From Brachynemurus nebulosus (Eukaryota; Arthropoda; Insecta; Neuroptera; Myrmeleontidae): DNA of 64,000 nt. Below, piece after piece: positions 25,004 through 34,002 of the stretch; positions within the stretch are counted from its first letter, which is position 1, and every line of letters starts with the position of its first letter. Location of the stretch: positions 508,501-572,500 of the forward strand of contig JAPWDM010000044.1 of assembly GCA_035578155.1 (NCBI GenBank). Direction: 5' to 3'. The notes under the pieces are model-generated. The model saw only the letters and a program-made list of their open reading frames with translations. It had not been told where the DNA came from and did not search any database. A program made the translations under genes and the position numbers.

Positions 25004-25389
25004 CATAAAGTCCGCCTAGAATATACGGTCGAGCTGATTTTTTAATGAGGTCCACCGGGATCTTGCAGATCCGAACACGCCAGTAATAAGCTACCGAACC
25101 GATTCTAAAAGATTTCACACTGCTAGAGAACTAAATTATTTTAGATGGATACAACTATGCTGCACAAAATCCGTTCGGGTTCTTGGGTCACCAAAAATTC
25201 CAAAACTAATTACCCAGCCGATTTAAAAAATTATTTTACTCTTAGAGAGCTAAACTATTTTAAATAGGTACAGGTCTTAGATGAGATCCGCCAGTGCCCA
25301 ATATTTGGAAATTTGATATGTTATGCAGATGCTGCGACAGGGGTATCTTTTAAATCCCCTAATTTTTTCAAATAGCTTTCTGTTATCTA

Positions 25390-26276
25390 ACAAGGAGATG
25401 CACCCAGAGTCAAATTCAGGATTTTGATGAAACTTCACTGGTGTGTAGTAGTAGTAAGAATATGGGGCTTCTGGAGCCACCTTCCCACCTGCCGACTTTT
25501 TGAGTGACCTCGGCAGGTGGTAAAATTACCGGAGCGGCTCTAGAAGCCTCCGGCGGTGGGTGGAGCAAAATTTGGTCTCCAACCTAACGACATCTAGTGA
25601 AATTTTGCCCAACTTAAGTGAACCGAACGGAACATGATCTAACCTAACAGAACCCAACAAAATTTTGTCTAACCTAACAGAACCCAACAAAATTTTTTTT
25701 AACTTAAGAATTCAAAAATTCCTTAACAGATGGCGCAGCCACCTTCGAGCCTCGTTAGTTAGTTAGTTAGTTTTATTTGTTCAAAACAATACAGTTTATA
25801 ACAGTTAGCACAGACGTGTTAGATATTATAAATCAAAAATATAGGAAATTTCAATAAATTAATAGATTTATACTTTGGCAACTGAAAATTAAAATTTTTA
25901 ACTTTATAATTGTGTATGGAAATATCTGAATGACTGTCTCTTTTTATGTCTGAGAGAAAGCAAATTTCTTTTTATTTACGTGACAAACTATTTTTCCATT
26001 ATACTTAAACAACAATATTCTTTTCATCGTAAAATAGACAGTACAAGTCATAGATACCCATAAACCTTTTTTATTGACTTCGTCGAGCTTCGTAAATTCA
26101 GTACAAGATGTCGCTACTCGTCTGGATACTAGCGAGCCCTGTGCGTAAGTTTGAGAAATTGTCAACAGATGGTGCTGAAAATCCTTTTTGATAGTTAAAA
26201 GATGGTGTTGCTAGTCTGAACCACCGCGAATTTGGTACCTAGATTCAAAATTCCATGAAAAGATGGTGTTGCTTTC
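25390..26276 (+). repeat. Outer inverted-repeat arm, left, of the palindromic locus
   Basis: Matches in reverse complement 33480-33995 plus 35468-35527. Shared landmarks are ACAAGGAGATGCACCC, GATGGCGCAGCCACCTTCGA, CAACAGATGGTGCTGAAAAT and CCACCGCGAATT. The arm carries its own 330-bp insertion (25755-26083). Similarity ends abruptly at about 26276, where 2.7 kb unique to the left side begins. Confidence 0.85.
25755..26083 (-). mobile_element. LINE-like 3' fragment inserted in the left arm
   Basis: Absent from the right arm, which reads straight through GAGCCTCGTAAATTC. It is flanked by CGAGCCTCG (25746-25754) and CGAGCTTCG (26084-26092), an apparent 9-bp TSD with one mismatch. On the minus strand it ends AACAAATAAAA followed by (CTAA)n, a polyadenylation-type signal and simple tail. 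It shares ACAGTTTA-type sequence with the fragment at 24659. Confidence 0.6.
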
Positions 26277-26299
26277 ATAATTTTATAATATTTTTAGCT

Positions 26300-26497
26300 G
26301 AAAACAGGTTTAAACTTGTATAAATTGTCAGCTGACGTCACTAAAGGTGAACTGATATCCAATAGCAAAAATTTCTCTCTAGTATGCAAAAATGAAGCAG
26401 CAGGTTTTAACCTGTATGGCTACATAAAGTGTGATAACTGACGTCATCAGGCTATTTTTGCTGCTATAAAAAGGGCGGGACAGAATTTCTTCATTTA
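26300..26497 (+). promoter_or_regulatory. Compact TATA promoter with paired CRE-type sites
   Basis: Two perfect TGACGTCA palindromes (26333-26340 and 26439-26446; CREB/ATF-type sites) each lie downstream of a second palindrome, ACAGGTTTAAACTTGT at about 26304 and CAGGTTTTAACCTG at about 26401. The upstream block therefore looks duplicated, with a period of roughly 100 bp. A CCAAT motif lies at about 26361. TATAAAAAG at 26465-26473 is followed about 28 bp later by a TTCATT initiator-like site (A at 26493). The 108-aa ORF begins about 100 bp downstream. Confidence 0.65.
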
Positions 26498-26591
26498 CAA
26501 TTTTGTTCGAAACTTTAGTGAAAACATAAAATCTTATTGTTCTAAAACAATTTTTTTCAATTGTTGTGTTAACAATTAATTATTGCCAATA

Positions 26592-26918
26592 ATGGAATCC
26601 ATTACTGCTGGTGCTTCATCTGGAAACAGAGACTTAATTCAAAAAATGGCGGGAAATTTTATGGACAAATTGAATCACCTTGGCGCTGTTAAACGATGGA
26701 TTAAACTTCCTGATATGGAGATTGGAAAAGTATATAAAATAATGGGAGCAAGTCAGTTGCCGTCAAATTTCGATTCATCAAAAATGAAGACAATATTGGA
26801 ATTAGAAATCGAATACATATCATTGCCGGCGAGATTTGACAATTTGAACGAGCAGATGCTGGCATGGCTGCAGAGAAATCCGAAACTGGGTATCATAAAT
26901 AATGGACCAATCGGCTAA
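26592..26918 (+). CDS. Unrecognised 108-aa protein behind a TATA promoter
   Basis: The ATG at 26592 (MESITAGASSG) is the first ATG after the predicted start site at about 26493, and TAA follows Gly108. The sequence is compact and balanced, unlike the surrounding repeat translations. It has a short polar N-terminus, a helical stretch (DLIQKMAGNFMDKLNHLG), then VKRWIKLPDMEIGKVYKI, a beta-like ILELEIEYISLPARF and a C-terminal helix ending NNGPIG. The W-x-L-x-D-x-E-I-G-x-x-Y ... LP-x-RF ... G layout reminds me of short arthropod and virus-associated proteins that may be OB-fold DNA-binding proteins. That is recollection, not proof. It has a 3' neighbour on the opposite strand (148-aa ORF), and a copy of its 5' leader and start recurs at 27001-27050. 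Confidence 0.55.
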   Translation: MESITAGASSGNRDLIQKMAGNFMDKLNHLGAVKRWIKLPDMEIGKVYKIMGASQLPSNFDSSKMKTILELEIEYISLPARFDNLNEQMLAWLQRNPKLGIINNGPIG

Positions 26919-26924
26919 CTCATA

Positions 26925-27050
26925 AATTGCAATTCAAAAAACATTGGATCTTCTTGAAATCGCAATTCAAAACGTTGGATCTTCTTGAAATTTGTAAATT
27001 TTCAATTGTTGTGTTAAGAATTAATTATTGTCAACAATGGAATCCATGTA
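26925..27050 (+). repeat. Two 32-bp tandem copies and a duplicated gene start
   Basis: AACATTGGATCTTCTTGAAAT-type units repeat twice with the spacer GCAATTCAAAA (about 26929-26990). Then 27001-27050 repeats 26556-26605, the leader and first codons (TCAATTGTTGTGTTAA ... ATGGAATCCAT) of the 108-aa gene. The copied ATG frame runs 27 codons before a stop, so a second gene copy appears truncated. Confidence 0.8.
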
Positions 27051-27460
27051 TTGTGGAAATCAATTAGTTCGTCGTAAAATCGTTCGTATTCATCACATAG
27101 CATTTCAGAATTGTCGATAATTTCTTTAATAATTTCCTCTCGATGCTTCGCTTTATTTAGTTCTCTTAATTCTGCGTTAGAACATTGAAGAAGATTGATG
27201 TAATGATCCGTAAATTCCATACAAAAGAAATATCCCGTTATCTCAATATTTCCAACATTTCGTCTATAATTGCGCTTGAAAAGTCTACAAACCACCTCTA
27301 TAAATTCAATGGTGTTTGTTGAATAATTTTTCACTATTTTAATACACAAGTCGGCCAATCGATTCAATTGGTGATCTTTGTTTCCTTCACAGAGCACTTC
27401 ATTGCATATGCACAAATTTTTAATATAATTATAAATTTTACAAGTTAAAAAAGTGATCAT
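27014..27460 (-). CDS. Unrecognised 148-aa ORF convergent to the 108-aa gene
   Basis: ATG-initiated (MITFLTCKIYNY) and open for 148 codons in strongly AT-rich DNA, where stops are frequent. The product is rich in helical, amphipathic segments with several Cys (C-I-C-x-E-V-L-C near the N-terminus). In its middle is RLFKRNYRRNVGNIEITGYF. The C-terminus (NTWIPLLTIINS) overlaps the duplicated leader repeat in antisense, which weakens the case for that end. No signal peptide or family motif was recognised. The N-V-G-N-I-E-I-T-G-Y-F-F run could be imagined as a BH1-like segment, but I do not claim it. It may be a real small gene of the same insert. Confidence 0.4.
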   Translation of the reverse strand: MITFLTCKIYNYIKNLCICNEVLCEGNKDHQLNRLADLCIKIVKNYSTNTIEFIEVVCRLFKRNYRRNVGNIEITGYFFCMEFTDHYINLLQCSNAELRELNKAKHREEIIKEIIDNSEMLCDEYERFYDELIDFHNTWIPLLTIINS

Positions 27461-28941
27461 TGTGTACCTATTTTTTGAAAACTATACTTAATAAAAAAAA
27501 TTTAAAGAAAAAAAACCGATCTTTTGATTTACACCGATCCCTAAAAATAAATCAAACTAATTTTTAATATCATAATCTAAACTTGATTCGAATATAAAAA
27601 TTCCCCATAAATTTATGTATAACTATCTGATATTATTAAAATTGTATAATTTAAATATATGACTATGAGTAGAAATGTTAGTATTTATTCATATGTCGAT
27701 TTTTGCTAACAAAAAATAATAAGTTTGAAATCTATGATCAAATGTTATAAAAAATTTTATTTGCAATTATGGTACACCATATAGCAAGGTTCACGCTTTA
27801 GCGTGCATTTGCTTTAATTATGTATTGTAAAAATATGCATTCTTCTCATTTATCTAAAAAAAATTGTAATTTAATATGTACAGTGCTCCGTTACAAGTAA
27901 GGGTTTCTATACCGTTAAAATCATATTTTACGATATGAATATATTTTTGAAAAAATCATATTTCTTAATATTTTTAAAGCGTAATATGTAATAATAATAT
28001 CAAGAATTTAAAACAGTTTTGAAACATTAATTTCTCTTCATAGATATTTTTTAGTCTTAATTGCACATATTCCCAATATTTTCAGAAAATTTTCCTTTTA
28101 ATATTTTATAACTTATCTAAAAAATTTATAGCTATTTTTATCAAAAAAAATTTATTACTTGCTATTGCTAAAAAAATTAGTTATATATATCTATAGGTAT
28201 TAAATGACCTCTAGTTTTTGTAAACGACTGTATTAATATTATTTTTATTTATCTTAAATAAAAAAATTTCGTTATCAGCGATAAATTGTGTTTGTTTTTT
28301 GCATATTGTCACACTCTAATACCTATGTATTGTATATTATTCATATTAAAAAACGTTAAACATCTCTTAAACTCCGTAAATTTGATGGATTTTTCTTCCA
28401 GTAAACTTGGGGATTAACTATACAGAGCCATATTTAAATTTTTTCAATTCTAAAAGTCAAAATTTTTCACAATAATTTCAAAACTCTAATTTATATTTAA
28501 TAAAAAATAAAAAAATAATTTCTTAACTATAGGTATATCTATCTAATTAAATTTATTTTTAACGACATAAAGTTATAGCAAAATGCTTATTATGTACATT
28601 CCAAGTTATAATATCGCATATGTGAGTACATCTCATATGTATAAATTGTATATTTACATGCAAATATGCTACAAGAATGCACCTGCTAGAATTTTTATAC
28701 ATCAAATTTATTACCAAATGAAAATTTGATTGTAAAAATAGGAAAATTATATTTTTTCAGCAATTATAAATTCTATCAATATTAGAAAATTTATTTTTAA
28801 GAATAGTATTGTTGTTATATACGCGTGAACCTATTCAAATAACGTAAAATGTTCGGCCATCGATAAAACTAGCATATTTTTTATAAACATTTTTATATAA
28901 ATAAAAAAATTAATGTTGCGTTAACCCTTCTACTCCTAAAT
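27461..28941. other. AT-rich unique stretch on the left side only
   Basis: No gene seen. A short perfect hairpin CACGCT-TT-AGCGTG lies at 27792-27805. The stretch ends where the inner inverted arm begins at 28942. Confidence 0.45.
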
Positions 28942-30340
28942 AAAAGCAATCATGCAGTTCAGGGGCAAATAAGAACATTATTTACCTATATCGGGTAATT
29001 TTAGGTAATATATCTACTTAATAAATTTCTAACACTGACTGACTGACTGACAGATAAAACACAGCCTAAACCGTTGGGTTTAAAAGAATGAAATTTTGCA
29101 TAGGAGTTCCCTATGTGACGTAGGTGAGCACTAAGAAAGGATTTTTGAAAATTCGTCCCCTAACTGGGTTTACTAGGGAATGAAAATTTGTATGTAAATT
29201 CTTTATTTTTGAAGTTAGTGATATTAACAATATGTTACTAAGGCTATTAAAATAAATATTTAATGAATCATTAACTTTGACTGATAGACAACGGACAACC
29301 TCAACTGTTGTGTTTAGACGGACGAAATTAAGTACAGGACTTATGAAAATTGGGGTTTAGGCTTCTATTTATAAATAAAAGTCAGTTGTTTCTGGAAATT
29401 TATTCCCTAAGGCGTTAAAACAGAAAATGAAAGTTCATATGGGAAGTTCATCGTGGATATTGATTTAGGCTTTTGAAAAACATTAAGAGTGAACAGAAAG
29501 TGAGTACCTAATAAAGAGATATTGTCGATGGGCAATCCCATTGGGTATACGGCTAGTATGTAATATTTTATTAAAAAAAATCTTTAAAGGTGAAAAGATA
29601 AATAAAATCAAAATCCGAAAAAATGCATGCTAAACTTTTAATACGGGATTGGTATTTGAACAAATACCGGGTGTTTCAAGCAACTAAGAACGAATAAATT
29701 TTAACACAGGGAAAATTTGTTATGTTCAAGGGGTGTTTTTTTTTATTATTATTAAATATTTAGCAAAATTTTAAATAACATCGCGTCAAAATAATGTTTA
29801 GAAGTCATTAAAATACAATAGCAGTAAATTTATTAAGATAACTATAAATAAATCTTAATCTAATATTGAAATATTTATTAACAAATAGTACTGCTTAGTA
29901 GAAAATTGGACACTTATTGTTTTGTTTTCAAATTTACCTTTTTTCGTAAATTTTGGTAAAGAAAATTTTAACATCCAAGGATACCTATATAAAAAAGATA
30001 CCCATAAAAAACAAGTATACTCTGATCTCAACAATTTTTTCCCATGTTAAATTTTGTATGTTCTTACTTCGCTGAAACTTATTATGTTTATATATTCAAG
30101 AGCAAGTAAAAACATTACCTATTTTAATAGCTCAGAAAATACACATTACATAGTTCGTTGTAAGAACAATCATTTCGATGATCTTTTTTAACGAATTACT
30201 ACAATTGTTTAAGAACTGTGGTATGTAAGAAATAATAACACGCACATTATTTTAAAATATTTTATTAAATAATTAACTTTGGTATACAGCAGTTGGAAAA
30301 GTTACACTATTGGTTTAGTTTACAACTCATAAAGAGTTTA
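28942..30340 (+). repeat. Inner inverted-repeat arm, left
   Basis: Reverse complement of 32345-33420, with landmarks CATGCAGTTCAGGGGCAAAT, ACTGACTGACTGACAG, GGGTGTTTCAAGCAACTAAG and CATTACCTATTTTAATAGCT. It is about 400 bp longer than the right arm because of the insertion at about 29693-30097. The outer half (28960-29560) is also a dispersed family with a further copy at 43262-43935. The arm runs into the 3' end of the C2H2 ORF. Confidence 0.88.
29693..30097 (-). repeat. ~400-bp dispersed repeat inserted in the left inner arm
   Basis: The right arm reads CTAAGAACG directly into the AGCAAGTAAAAAC block (as TATAG), whereas here about 405 bp intervene. The distal half is the reverse complement of window bases 1-235. 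No TIR was seen. Confidence 0.75.
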
Positions 30341-31508
30341 ATTTAAAGCCTCCTACAGGGTCGTAAATATAACCCTTTACCCGCAATTTTTTCATCACCA
30401 CCGTCGCGTCGATGACTGTATTCTCATCATCGTCAGATTCTCCTTTGCTCGCAGTATCTTCGTTGTCGCTAGCAGATGTTTTTTTCATCGCTGTCTTCGT
30501 CATCATTTGATACATACTTTAACACTGGTTCAATAATATCATGCTGTTCCAATTTCCGAGTTATCGAGATAATTCGCCTCCCAATGTCACTTTTCTTTAA
30601 ATTATTAAAATGGCTTCGTTTTTTCTCATTTTCGATATAATCCGCAAAGCTGGGATTTACAATATGATGCCTTTCCTTTAAATTGCACATAGTACTAACC
30701 ATTTCTTCTCCAATTTGCTTCTGAGTCGCTAAACTTCTTAGTTCATCGACTAAATGGTTCGGATCATCAAAATATTCTTCTACATCAGCAGATTTCGAAT
30801 GACCATTATGAAGGTTAGCGTTTTCATCATACTTCAGACGTTTAGCTTCTCCATTTATTGAATCTGATGTTGAAGGTTTTTCCTTTTCTTCTGAATTTTT
30901 ATCTTCTTGTGCTTCGTCCTTTGCGCATGCGTTCTGAAGCTCTTTGATCATTAATATGTCTAGAGCAGTTTGCAAGAGACCATCCACTTTTGGAGTAAAA
31001 CTTGTTTCTTTGTAGTTATCAGGCAATTGTGAATCTTTTTGTTCGTTAGATCGATTATCTTCGTCATTCACAGATTGTAGAATATTATGTGAGTTTTTTA
31101 AAGAATCGAATTTACTTTTGATTGCTTTTGCTGCATCCATCATACTTTCATTAAAAGTATTCAAGTTTCTTTTAGATCGATCTGTATCATTTTCGTGTTG
31201 ATTTTGAAATACTGGTGCTTTATCTTCCTTTTCTTCAATGTCATTTCTTGCTTCAAAGCTATAGTCGGTTTCACCATCATCATCTTCATCATTAGATTTT
31301 GACGATTCAGTTTGTATTGAAAGACTCCTCTTCTCCGCGCTGTTCACGTGTGTCCCATTATTTACTGACTGATTCGTGGAATCTTCAAACTGACTTATTC
31401 CATTTTCATCATTTTTATCATTCTCAGACGAATGATGTTTAGCTCTTACATGACGCGAGAGATTAAACTTCCGCGAAAATTCATACCACAAAATTCACAA
31501 CTATGCAT
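30327..31508 (-). pseudogene. C2H2 zinc-finger gene broken by two frameshifts
   Basis: The reading frame at 31491-30469 (about 340 codons) lacks a good start. Upstream, an ATG at 31508 opens MHSCEFCG in another frame. One base is missing at the join; with it corrected in concept the finger is C-x2-C-x3-F-x5-L-x2-H-x4-H (ending HVRAKH). The middle is acidic, Ser/Asn-rich and low complexity. The last 90 residues of this frame (DELRSLATQKQIGEEM onward) look like a folded helical domain. Near 30475, at an A7 run in the sense strand, the frame ends early. The other frame continues through an acidic stretch to KLRVKGYIYDPVGGFKLNSL. An AATAAA signal lies downstream at about 30263 (minus). I read this as one gene of about 390 codons with two single-base lesions, or as homopolymer sequencing errors. 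It is a probable DNA-binding protein. Family unknown. Confidence 0.65.
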
Positions 31509-31557
31509 AGCTTAACAGTATTACGATTGCAACGTGTTTACGAATAGCTGAACTGAA

Positions 31558-31600
31558 CTCGACTGACTAAAGATTCCAAGGGTTGAGCCTTATAAACCTA
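31558..31600 (-). promoter_or_regulatory. TATA box and TCAGT initiator for the C2H2 gene
   Basis: On the minus strand TTTATAAGG (31597-31589) is followed about 30 bp later by TCAGTC (A at 31564), the arthropod initiator. MHSCEFCG begins about 56 bp further on. The minisatellite of TGACTC units abuts the upstream side of the TATA box. Confidence 0.65.
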
Positions 31601-31603
31601 TGG

Positions 31604-32310
31604 AGTGATTCTTCGGGAATGACTCTTTTGGGAGTGACTCTTTGGGAGTGACTCTTTTGGGAGTGACTCTTCGGGAGTCACTCTTTGGGAGTGACTCTTT
31701 GGGAGAGACTCTTATGGGAGTGATTCCCTGGAAGTGACTCTTTGGGAGTGACTCCTAGGGAATGACTCATTTGGGAGTGACCCTTTTGGGAGTGACTCTT
31801 TGGGAGTGGCGCTTTGGGAGTGGCGCTTTGGGAGTGACTCTTTGGGAACGACGCTTTGGGAGTGACTATTTTGGGAGTGTTTTTTTGGGAGTGACTCTTT
31901 GGGAGTGACTCTTTTGGGAGTGACTCTTTGGGAGGGACTCTTTTGGGAATGACTCTTTTGGGAGTGACTCTTTTGAGAGTGACTCTTTGGGAGTGATTCT
32001 TTGGGAGTGACTCTTTTGGGAGTGACTCTTTTGGAAGTGACTCTGTTGGGAGTGACTATTTGGGAGTGACTCTTTGGGAGTGGCTCTTTTAGGAGTGACT
32101 CTTTTGAGAGTGACTCTTTGGGAGTGATTATTTTGGAGTGATTCTTTTGGGAGTGACTCTGTTGGGAGTGACTATTTGGGAGTGACTCTTTGTGAGTGAC
32201 TCTTTTGGGAGTGTCTCTTTGGGAGTGATTCTTTGGGAGTGACTCTTTTGGGAGTGAGTCTTTGGGAGTCACTCTTTTGGGATTGACTCTTTTGGGAGTG
32301 ACTCCTTGGT
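31604..32310 (+). repeat. Minisatellite of 14-15 bp GGGAGTGACTCTTT(T) units
   Basis: About 45-48 tandem units, each GGGAGTGACTCTTT with an optional extra T, with substitutions. Nearly every unit carries TGACTC (antisense GAGTCA), six of seven bases of the AP-1/GCN4 site TGACTCA; a perfect TGACTCA occurs at about 31764. A 186-codon open frame on the minus strand (S-H-S-Q-K repeats) is an artefact of the period. The array sits immediately upstream of the C2H2 promoter and between the two inverted gene copies. Confidence 0.95.
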
Positions 32311-32344
32311 GTAATTTTTGGTGTAATTTGGTGTACCTTTGGTG

Positions 32345-33420
32345 TCATTTTGGTGAATCGCCGACGATGGTGATGAAAAAATTGTGGATAATGGTAAATT
32401 TACGACCCTATAGGGGGCTTTAAAATAAACTTTTAACATTTTATGAGTTGTAAACTAAGCCAATAATGTAACTTTTCCAATAGCTGTATACCAAAGTTAA
32501 TTATTTAATAAAATATTTTAAAAATAATGTGTGTGTTATTATTTCTTATATACCACAGTCCTTAAACAATTCGTTAAAAAAGATCGTCGAAGTGATTATT
32601 CTTACAACGAACTATGTAATGTATATTTTCAGAGCTATTAAAATAGGTAATGTTTTTACTTGCTCTATACGTTCTTAGTTGCTTGAAACACCCGGTATTT
32701 GTTTAAATACCAATCCTGTATTAAAAATTTAGCATGCATTTTTTTCGGATTTTGATTTTATTTATCTTTTCACCTTTAAAGATTTTTTTTAATAAAATAT
32801 AACATACTAGCCGTATACACAATGGGATTGCCCATCGACAATATCTCTTTATTATGTACTCACTTTTTGCTCACTTTTAATGTTTTTCAAAAGCCTAAAT
32901 CAATATCCACGATGAACTTCCCATATGAATTTTCATTTTCTGTTTTAACGCCTTAGGTAATAAATTTCCAGAAACAACTGACTTTTATTGATAAATAGAA
33001 ACCTAAACGCCAATTTTCATAAGTCCTCCGCTTAATTTCGTCCCTCTAAACTCAACAGTTGAGGTTGTCCGTTGTCTATCAGTTAAAGTTAATGATTCAT
33101 TAAATATTTATTTTAATAGCCATAGTAACATATTTTTAATATCACTAACTTCAAAAATAACGAATTTACATACAAATTTTCATTCCCTATTAAACCCACT
33201 TAGGGGACGAATTTTCAAAAATCTTTTCTTAGGGCTCACCTACGTCACATAGGGAACTCCTAAGCAAAATTTCATTCTTTTAAACCCAACGGTTTAGGCT
33301 GTGCGTTGTCTGTCAGTCAGCCAGTCAGTGTTAGAAATTTATTAAGTAGATATATTACCTAAATTACCCAATATAGGTAAATAATGTCCTTATTTGCCCC
33401 TGAACTGCATGAATGCTTTT
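32345..33420 (-). repeat. Inner inverted-repeat arm, right
   Basis: Reverse complement of 28942-30340 without the 400-bp insert. The proximal end includes the last codons of a second, inverted C2H2 gene copy (32360-32435). Confidence 0.88.
32360..32435 (+). pseudogene. 3' remnant of a second, inverted C2H2 gene copy
   Basis: GGTGATGAAAAAATTG and TTTACGACCCTATAGG on the plus strand align with the final codons of the C2H2 gene (VVMKKLRVKG ... YDPVGGFKLN). They carry small indels and a premature stop, followed by the shared ATGAGTTGTAAAC 3' sequence. The rest of this copy has been lost and the minisatellite lies in its place. The inverted repeat is therefore a head-to-head gene duplication, not simply transposon ends. 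Confidence 0.7.
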
Positions 33421-33479
33421 CCATATCATGCCATTCCAATGCCATTCCATATCATGGAATTTCGAGTCTAGGTTCCGAG

Positions 33480-33995
33480 TTTGCAGTGGTTCAGACTAGC
33501 AACACTATCTTTTCATGGAATTTTGAATCTAGGTACAGAATTCGCGGTGGTTCAGACTAGCAATGCCATATTTTAATGGCTAGTTTAACTATCAAAAAGG
33601 ATTTTCAGCACCATCTGTTGACAATTTCTCAAACTTACGCATAGGGATCGTTAGTATCCAGATGAGCAGTGACATCTAGTAGTGAATTTACGAGGCTCGA
33701 AGGTGGCTGCGCCATCAATTAGGGAAATTTTCAGTTCTTAGGTTCGGTTTTGTTAAGTTGGCTTAGGTTATGTTAGGTTAGGTTAGGTTCCGTTAGGTTA
33801 AACCAAATTTCCTTAGGTTCTGTTAGGTTGGATCAAGTTCCATTGGATTCACTTAGGTTGGGCAAAATTTTCGTTCACATTTCTCCACCCACCGCTGGAG
33901 GCTTCTAGAACCGCCCCGGTGGTTTTACCTCCTCCCGAGGTCGGCCAAAAAATCGGGGGGAGGGAAGGAGGGCTCCAAATGCCCATATTGCTACT
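33480..33995 (-). repeat. Outer inverted-repeat arm, right
   Basis: Pairs with 25390-26276. It contains a short (GGTTA)n run at about 33765-33790 (GTTAGGTTAGGTTAGG), resembling the TTAGG insect telomere repeat. The left arm has a decayed AACCTAACAGAACC version. The block GCAACA...CTTTTCATGGAATTT is duplicated within this arm. Confidence 0.8.
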
Positions 33996-34002
33996 ACTTG
34001 TA

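Larger units (their letters stand above)
23885..25290 (+). repeat. ~120-bp tandem repeat family, interrupted
   Basis: Three consecutive units have an exact 120-bp period (TTTTTTCACTGTTA at about 24173, 24293 and 24413), each with GACC(G/A)ATTTTGAAA, CTATTTTAGATA and GTCCGCCAGG. More diverged units lie upstream from about 23885 and downstream at about 25010-25290. One unit at about 24470-24590 is inverted. The array is broken by TA microsatellites and a LINE 3' end. No coding potential. Confidence 0.85.

Noticed and set aside
31712..32272. 186-codon minus-strand frame rich in S-H-S-Q-K-E-S-L-P
   Set aside because: It is the translation of the 14-15 bp minisatellite, with no start context or unique sequence.
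28942..33420. Ordinary long-TIR transposon around the C2H2 ORF
   Set aside because: The right arm starts with coding remnants of a second gene copy, and the outer half of the arms is a dispersed repeat (43262), so the arms are not simple TIRs. No TSD was found at 28942 or 33420.
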